Below are positions 59,061 to 64,000 of a stretch of 64,000 nucleotides of DNA, piece after piece (position 1 is the first letter of the stretch; each line of letters opens with the position of its first letter). The stretch spans positions 10,475 to 74,474 of the forward strand of contig DATBKV010000218.1 of the NCBI GenBank assembly GCA_036555745.1, in the 5' to 3' direction. The notes below the pieces were generated by a model, which worked only from the letters and a program-made list of their open reading frames with translations, made no database searches and was not told the DNA's origin. The translations under genes were made by a program, and so were the position numbers. Origin of the DNA: VAZQ01 sp036555745. Lineage in GTDB: Bacteria; Pseudomonadota; Alphaproteobacteria; Rhizobiales; Xanthobacteraceae.

Positions 59061-60356
59061 ATGCAGGACGCGCGCGGGCTCGACGTCACGAGCGATGATA
59101 CAGGCGCGGTCGCGGCGGCGAACGACTTTGCTGCGCGGCTGCTGCGTCTCGACCGCGGCGTCGAGGCCATTCTGCCGGCCGCGGAGCGCTGGCCGCAGGT
59201 GCCGATCATCCAGCTCTATGCCGCCGCGTTCTGGCTTTACGGCCAGACCGGCCAGGCTCTGGTTAACGCCGCCGCGCGCCTGCACGCCAGCGAAGCATTG
59301 ACCATGAACGCGCGCGAGCGCGCGCTCTATCAGGCGCTCTCGCTCTGGCGGGCCAACGATAACCTGCGCGCGGTCGAGGCGATGGAGGCGATCACCGCCG
59401 AATGGCCGGACGATCTTTGCACGGCGAAATTTGCCGAGTTTCTCTATTACATCCTTGGCCAGCAATACATGGGTCCACGCTTCCTCGCGCATATGAGCCG
59501 CCTCGAGCCCCGCCACGGCGAGGATCCTGATTTTCTCGCGATGGCGTCCTTCGCCGGGGAGCTGTGCGGCGACTATTCGGTCTCGCAGGCGCGGGCGGAA
59601 CGCGCGCTCACGATCGAACCGCGCAATCCTTGGGCGCAGCACGCGCTCTCCCACGTTCTCATCCGCCAGGGCCGCGTGCGCGAGGGGCTTGCGCGCATGC
59701 AATCGTTCCTGCCGCTGCTTGCGACTTGCGGGCGTCCGATCCACTCGCATGACGCCTGGCACCTCGCCCTCCTCTATCTCGAGCAGCTCGACGTGCCCGC
59801 CGCCATGCGGGTGTTTCACCAGCACATCTGGGGCATCACTCCGGATTTCGTCGTGGAACAGCTCGATGCCATCGCCCTGCTTTGGCGCATCGAGATGGCC
59901 GGCACGCCGATGGACGCGCAATGGCCGGCGATCGCCGAGTACGTCGCGCCGCGCGCGGTCGAGACCTTCATGCCGTTCATGAACGCGCATTACGCGTATG
60001 CGCTGGCGCGTGCCGGATGCGCCGATGAACTCGCGGCGGAGCTTGCCGCCGTGCGGGCGCGCAGCGAGGCCGGCGACGAGGAGGCGCGGCGCGTTTGGGC
60101 GCCGGTGGGGCGCGCGGTGGTTGAGGCGGCGGCCGCGTTCGGCGCGGGAGACCGCGCCCGCGCCGCGGAACTGCTAGACCCGGCGATGCCGATGATGACA
60201 TCGATCGGCGGCAGCGACGCGCAGGACGATCTGTTCCGCCAGACCTATCTGCGCAGCCTGCAGGCGGCCGGCCGCCGCGCCGAGGCTGCCGCCTATTTCG
60301 AGCGCATCACCGCGGGCAAGTGGGCGACGCCGCTCGACCAGGTGTTGGCGAGCTGA
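59061..60356 (+). CDS. TTC38-like tetratricopeptide repeat protein
   Basis: 431 residues from the ATG at 59061, almost all helical, in TPR-like pairs. The middle region NPWAQHALSHVLIRQGRVREGLARM followed by HSHDAWHLALLYLEQLDVPAAMRVF matches the signature of the eukaryotic and bacterial TTC38 family (HAxxHVxxxxGRxxEG, then H-x-WHLAL-x-L). There is no signal peptide or membrane helix. Function is unknown in both kingdoms. Starts at 58971 or 59007 are open but add residues unlike the family. Single gene. Confidence 0.82.
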   Translation: MQDARGLDVTSDDTGAVAAANDFAARLLRLDRGVEAILPAAERWPQVPIIQLYAAAFWLYGQTGQALVNAAARLHASEALTMNARERALYQALSLWRANDNLRAVEAMEAITAEWPDDLCTAKFAEFLYYILGQQYMGPRFLAHMSRLEPRHGEDPDFLAMASFAGELCGDYSVSQARAERALTIEPRNPWAQHALSHVLIRQGRVREGLARMQSFLPLLATCGRPIHSHDAWHLALLYLEQLDVPAAMRVFHQHIWGITPDFVVEQLDAIALLWRIEMAGTPMDAQWPAIAEYVAPRAVETFMPFMNAHYAYALARAGCADELAAELAAVRARSEAGDEEARRVWAPVGRAVVEAAAAFGAGDRARAAELLDPAMPMMTSIGGSDAQDDLFRQTYLRSLQAAGRRAEAAAYFERITAGKWATPLDQVLAS

Positions 60357-60413
60357 TCCGGTACCACTGCGCGGCGCCCCCGGCCGCAGGGCGCGCGCGC
60401 GAATTCCCGCGCG

Positions 60414-63038
60414 TCAACCCTCCGCAGCGGACTTCGCTGCCGCTGGCGTGTCTCCTCTGCTACGCCGTGGCGGCCCCATCAAGATCGGCTGGAACAGCAC
60501 CGCCGCGGCCAGCGTGCACGCCAGAGCCAGAACCATCAGTTTGCCCATGCTCGAGATGCCGGGTTCGTCCGACAGCCACAGGCTGCCGAAGGCGGTGGCG
60601 GTGGTCATCGCGCTGAAGATCACCGCCCGCGTCAAGGTGGACTGCAACAGATCGGTTTTGCCGGTGCGCCACGCCATGATGTAGTAGATCTTGAAAGCCA
60701 CACCTACTCCGAGCAGCAGCGGCAGCGCGACGATGTTTGCGAAATTGAGCTGCAATCCGATCAGCACGGAAATTTCGAGTGTAACGGTCGCGGCCAACAC
60801 GAGGGGAACGAGCGTCAGTAGGACATCACCGACCCGCCGCAACGCGATCCAGAGCAGTGCAGCGATCGAGACGAGCGCCAGGAGTCCTGCCTCGATGAAG
60901 GCCCGCACCACCACATTGGCGGCTTGCTGAAGCAGCACCGGAGCGCCGGTTGCGCTCGGCTCCGCCGCGAGCACCGCCGAGGCGAAGTTGCGCAAGGTCG
61001 AGGCATCGTTGGGGTCGCCCTTCGGCAGAAGCTCGATGCGCGCCGTTCCGTTCGGCGCCACCCAGGACCTCGCCACGTCAGGGGGTAGATCCTGTGGCGT
61101 GATCTTCTGCGGTCGCAGCATCAGCTTGAGCTCCTGGAGATCGAAGCTCAGCGGCGCTGCGAAAGCGTTCTCCGCTGCGACGCGCACCTTCGGCGCTGCG
61201 CCCGAGAGGTCGGTGAGCAGGGCGGCAAGCGTCCTCGCGGCAGCCGCCCCGCGGCCCGAGTCTTCGCCCGCCGCCTGCGACAGTGCCGCTGCCGCGGCCT
61301 GCAGCGCGCGCACGGTTTGCGCGTCGGTGGGGGCTGCTCGCCCGACGGTGACGTCGATCGTGCTTTGCAACGCGTCTGCGGCCGATCGGATCAGCGCCAG
61401 TTTGTGCTCTTGCGCGTCCGGCACGAAGTTGTCGAGCGTGACGGCGCGATCGACCTGCGGGAGCTGGGCCAAACGCGCCGCGGTCCGGTCGGCATCCGCA
61501 AGCGACGGTGCCAGCACGTTGATCGCGTTGGCGCCGACGTTGGGATCGCCGCGCAGCTCGAGAAAGGTTGCGACCGCCTCGACCTTCGGGTTCTGCAGGT
61601 GAACGGGATCAAAATCGAATTCGAGCCTCAGCAGCAGTGGAGACGCAAGGGCCACTATCCCGATGGTCGCCGCGACGATCGGTATGCGGTGCCGCATCAT
61701 GAAGCGGTCGAGCGGGGCGAGCACGGCAAATCCCATCTGATGCGGCTCGGGCGGTGGTTTTGCCAACATCAGCCCGGCGGGCACCACGGTGATGGTCGTA
61801 ATGAAAGCGACCAGCATGCCGGAACCCGCAATCTGCCCCAGTTCCGACACCCCTCGGAACGCGGTCGGCAGAAACGAGAAGAACGCGGCGGCCGTGGCGG
61901 CGGCAGCAAGCGCCAGCGGTACCCCGGCCTTGGTGGCGGCCGCGCGCAGGGCCGCCGGCAGCTCGTGAAGGTCGTGGCGCTCAGCCCGGTACCGCACACT
62001 GAATTGCAGGCCGAAGTCGACGCCGATCCCCAGGAACAGCACGGCGAAAGCCACCGAAATCAAGTTGAGGCTGCCCACCGTGAGCAGGCCCAGCGCCGCG
62101 GTGATGGCAAAACCGATCGCCAGCGCGAACACCACCACCGCAACGATCCGCACGGAGCGCAGCGCGAGCCACAAGACGATCAGGATCGCGCCGATCGCCA
62201 CCATGATCTCGACCGGCGCACTGCGCTGCACGGTCGCGAACTCCTCGTCGTCTATCGGCACCTCGCCCGTCAGCTTCACTCTCGCATCGAAATCAGATGC
62301 GAGCTTCTGATTCGCCGCAACCTGGCGCACCGCATCGGTGGCCGCCTTGCCCGGCTCGAGCGCCGCATAGTTCAGAATTGGATCGATTGCGATAAAGCCA
62401 CGCAATTCCGCAGGAGTGGCGGGCCTACCTTGCAGCAGGACGCGCCAGGAGAAGCTCGCCGGTCGTCCCGCGAGCACATTTCGGAGCGTATCGGCGGCAA
62501 GCGTCAGCGGGCGCGTCAAGTCGTCGAGCTTGATTTGCTTGCCTTGCACCCCGGCGGCCACGGCTGACAATGCATTGGCAATGCCGCGCAGGCTGGGGTC
62601 GGCGGCCAACATGCCGAGGATCGGCTTGGCCCGGGTCAATGCGCCCGTGATGCGCGCCACGTCTTGCAACGGAAGAAACAAGAGCGCGTTGCGCTGGAAG
62701 AACGCGCCGCCGTCCGGGCGGACCACCGACGCCAGCGCGTTCGAGCGCGCGGGCAATGCCTTTGCCAATCGGTCGGTGGCCTGTTGCGCCAGTTCTGGCG
62801 TCGGCGCTTCGACGACGGCGAGGACCTTGTGCGGGGGAAAGTCGGCCTCATACGCCTTTTGATTCTTGCGAGCGTGCGAGTTTTCGGTCGATATCAGCTG
62901 GGTGACGTCGGTGGTGATCGCGAAATTTCGCACGGTGTAGACTGCGCCGGCGACGCTCGCCAGCACGGCGGCGGCGATCGCGAGCCGCGCGTGCCGGGCG
63001 CACCAATCCACCGTACGTACGATGATCGTCCTCAACAT
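60414..63038 (-). CDS. hpnN: Hopanoid-biosynthesis-associated RND transporter HpnN
   Basis: 874 residues in the MMPL/RND layout of two sets of one plus five helices with large periplasmic loops. The first half has VAFAVLFLGIGVDFGLQFSVRYRAE, the second VALPLLLGVGVAFKIYYIMAWRTG. The loop text ATDVTQLIS-like (AITTDVTQLISTENSH) and TLDNFVPDAQEHKLALI are characteristic of HpnN, which moves hopanoids to the outer membrane. The ATG at 63038 is chosen; upstream residues in the open frame are not like the family. It usually lies with other hpn genes, but none is visible next to it. Confidence 0.85.
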   Translation of the reverse strand: MLRTIIVRTVDWCARHARLAIAAAVLASVAGAVYTVRNFAITTDVTQLISTENSHARKNQKAYEADFPPHKVLAVVEAPTPELAQQATDRLAKALPARSNALASVVRPDGGAFFQRNALLFLPLQDVARITGALTRAKPILGMLAADPSLRGIANALSAVAAGVQGKQIKLDDLTRPLTLAADTLRNVLAGRPASFSWRVLLQGRPATPAELRGFIAIDPILNYAALEPGKAATDAVRQVAANQKLASDFDARVKLTGEVPIDDEEFATVQRSAPVEIMVAIGAILIVLWLALRSVRIVAVVVFALAIGFAITAALGLLTVGSLNLISVAFAVLFLGIGVDFGLQFSVRYRAERHDLHELPAALRAAATKAGVPLALAAAATAAAFFSFLPTAFRGVSELGQIAGSGMLVAFITTITVVPAGLMLAKPPPEPHQMGFAVLAPLDRFMMRHRIPIVAATIGIVALASPLLLRLEFDFDPVHLQNPKVEAVATFLELRGDPNVGANAINVLAPSLADADRTAARLAQLPQVDRAVTLDNFVPDAQEHKLALIRSAADALQSTIDVTVGRAAPTDAQTVRALQAAAAALSQAAGEDSGRGAAAARTLAALLTDLSGAAPKVRVAAENAFAAPLSFDLQELKLMLRPQKITPQDLPPDVARSWVAPNGTARIELLPKGDPNDASTLRNFASAVLAAEPSATGAPVLLQQAANVVVRAFIEAGLLALVSIAALLWIALRRVGDVLLTLVPLVLAATVTLEISVLIGLQLNFANIVALPLLLGVGVAFKIYYIMAWRTGKTDLLQSTLTRAVIFSAMTTATAFGSLWLSDEPGISSMGKLMVLALACTLAAAVLFQPILMGPPRRSRGDTPAAAKSAAEG

Positions 63039-63404
63039 GCGGCCGACTGCTCCCCTGCCGCGCGACGCGTCTTTCGATCGAGCTATCGTCAGGGGCGCTG
63101 CGGGCAGGCTTTGGCTTGAGGTCGCGTAGGTAACGCCGGCTGCTGGCCTGAGTTCCTGCGCGGCCCGAGCCGGATTGCGGGCGCCGAGCCGGCTCTCGAC
63201 TGCTTGTCGCAATTCGCTTGAGAGCGAGCCGGCCGCGACTTCCGGGGCTGGCGCGCCGCCCCATCCGGCCTTGTCCGGATAGAGTCGGCTGACCCAGTCG
63301 ATCTGTTCAAACGGGAATCGATGGCGCAGGTAACGCGCCCGCGACAAAGCAATTCAGCGGCGAGAGCCCGCGAAGGACCGGACTGCGTTGTCCGGGGTAC
63401 CTCT
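63039..63404. other. Intergenic region between ftsH and hpnN
   Basis: 366 bases with both neighbours on the minus strand. It should hold the 3' end of ftsH (hairpin at 63378-63395) and the hpnN promoter, which I could not recognise. The frame open upstream of hpnN is Arg/Ala/Pro-rich and looks non-coding. Confidence 0.45.
63378..63395 (-). terminator. Possible terminator of ftsH
   Basis: CCGGAC and GTCCGG with a six-base loop, ten bases after the ftsH stop, followed on the minus strand by TCCTTC. Confidence 0.45.
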
Positions 63405-64000
63405 TTATGCCTGCGGCTGCGGCTCGAGCCCGCCGGGCTCCGGCCGCGGCCGCGGCTTGCCGGCAGGCGGCACGGCCGATCCGCGCGGGGTCGCCGGCTC
63501 GATCACCGATTCGCGCGACGGCCGCTTGCCCGCGAGCAGGTCCTTGATCTCGTCGCCGGTCAGCGTCTCGAACTCCAGCAAGCCCTTGGCCAGCGTCTCG
63601 AGATCGGCCCGCTTCTCCTCGAGGATGCGCTGGGCGTCGGTATAACCGGCCTCGACCAGGCGCTTGATCTCGGCGTCGATCTTGCGGCTCGTTTCCTCCG
63701 ACACGTTCTGCTGGCGGGCGACCTGATAGCCGAGGAACACTTCGTCCTGGTTCTCGCCATAGGCCACGGTGCCGAGGGCGTCGGAGAGGCCCCAGCGCGT
63801 CACCATCATGCGCGCCAGCTTGGTCGCCTGCTCGATATCGGACGCGGCGCCGGAGGTGACCTTCTCCTTGCCGAAAACGAGCTCTTCGGCCACGCGTCCG
63901 CCCATCATGATCGCGAGCCGCGACGTCATCTGCTCGAGGCTCATGGACAGCTTGTCGCGCTCGGGCAGCTGCATCACCATGCCGAGCGCACGGCCGCGCG
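63405..64000 (-). CDS. ftsH: ATP-dependent zinc metalloprotease FtsH, C-terminal part (5' end outside window)
   Basis: The frame runs off the right edge; about 198 C-terminal residues are visible. They include RGRALGMVMQLPERD, the peptidase-domain text MTSRLAIMMGGRVAEELVFG, TSGAASDIEQATKLARMMV with the third zinc ligand Asp, and GLSDALGTVAYG. These follow the HEAGH motif, which is outside the window. The last 35 residues are Pro/Arg-rich and probably disordered. FtsH is a membrane-anchored AAA protease for quality control and LpxC turnover. Only the 3' part can be judged. Confidence 0.95.
   Translation of the reverse strand, partial: RGRALGMVMQLPERDKLSMSLEQMTSRLAIMMGGRVAEELVFGKEKVTSGAASDIEQATKLARMMVTRWGLSDALGTVAYGENQDEVFLGYQVARQQNVSEETSRKIDAEIKRLVEAGYTDAQRILEEKRADLETLAKGLLEFETLTGDEIKDLLAGKRPSRESVIEPATPRGSAVPPAGKPRPRPEPGGLEPQPQA

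Noticed and set aside
63039..63347. N-terminal extension of HpnN by 103 residues
   Set aside because: The frame is open, but the text is Arg/Ala/Pro-rich without a membrane helix, and the HpnN family begins close to the ATG at 63038.
1..64000. Mobile elements, prophage, CRISPR, toxin-antitoxin or secretion-system islands
   Set aside because: I found no transposase, integrase, repeat-spacer array, tRNA-adjacent integration site or compositional break.

Overview
The window is a high-GC chromosomal segment with protein-coding gene content only. I recognise no rRNA, tRNA, CRISPR array, insertion sequence or phage module. The content points to a free-living alphaproteobacterium of the order Hyphomicrobiales (Bradyrhizobium/Rhodoplanes/Xanthobacteraceae-like). 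The indicators are an HpnN-type hopanoid transporter, a TorF-type porin, glcDEF, and many periplasmic-binding-protein uptake systems: two DctPQM TRAP operons, one fused TAXI-TRAP system, an orphan Bug protein, an orphan NMT1-like binding protein and a complete Liv ABC operon. The family assignment is inference from gene content; no marker gene was compared.

Layout. 1-5004: the C-terminal part of a ferredoxin-reductase-like flavoprotein, an NTF2-like protein, a two-domain extradiol dioxygenase-like VOC protein, an orphan TctC/Bug binding protein and an MFS transporter. 5169-9812: an exported FAD oxidoreductase, a MaoC hydratase, and a divergent HxlR regulator translationally coupled to a MATE exporter, with an inverted repeat overlapping the regulator's start. 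10120-13660: a TAXI-TRAP binding protein, its fused permease and a 59-residue membrane protein. 13664-18327: TRAP operon 1 (dctP-dctQ-dctM-amidase, minus strand). 18584-22435: TRAP operon 2 (dctP, a dctQ carrying a TM2-like N-terminal domain, dctM). The two operons share a promoter, a leader with two matching hairpins, and a dctP/dctQ intercistronic hairpin.

22720-34999: an ABC exporter, a TorF porin, a PanE-like reductase, a Lys/Ala-rich basic protein, the glycolate oxidase operon glcDEF, a cytochrome c, a tandem universal stress protein and a carboxylate-amine ligase. 35047-40894 is the most interesting block: a BlaI-type repressor, a BlaR1-like M56 metallopeptidase with an unusual extracytoplasmic region (DUF3471-like domain, then a duplicated unknown module flanking a VHL-beta-like domain), and a DUF1800/DUF1501 pair. 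Two near-identical 7-3-7 palindromes precede the repressor operon and the DUF pair, each at the same position relative to a promoter-like sequence. A strong terminator closes the block. This looks like a self-contained, proteolytically induced regulon of unknown signal.

41002-64000: katG, a TetR regulator with a perfect 14-bp palindrome and a divergent orphan binding protein, a class II aldolase and a ThDP enzyme, a phosphotransferase/kinase fusion, the livKHMGF operon, an MFS transporter, an RraA/LLM-monooxygenase/NTF2 cluster, a TTC38-like TPR protein, hpnN, and the C-terminal part of ftsH running off the right edge.
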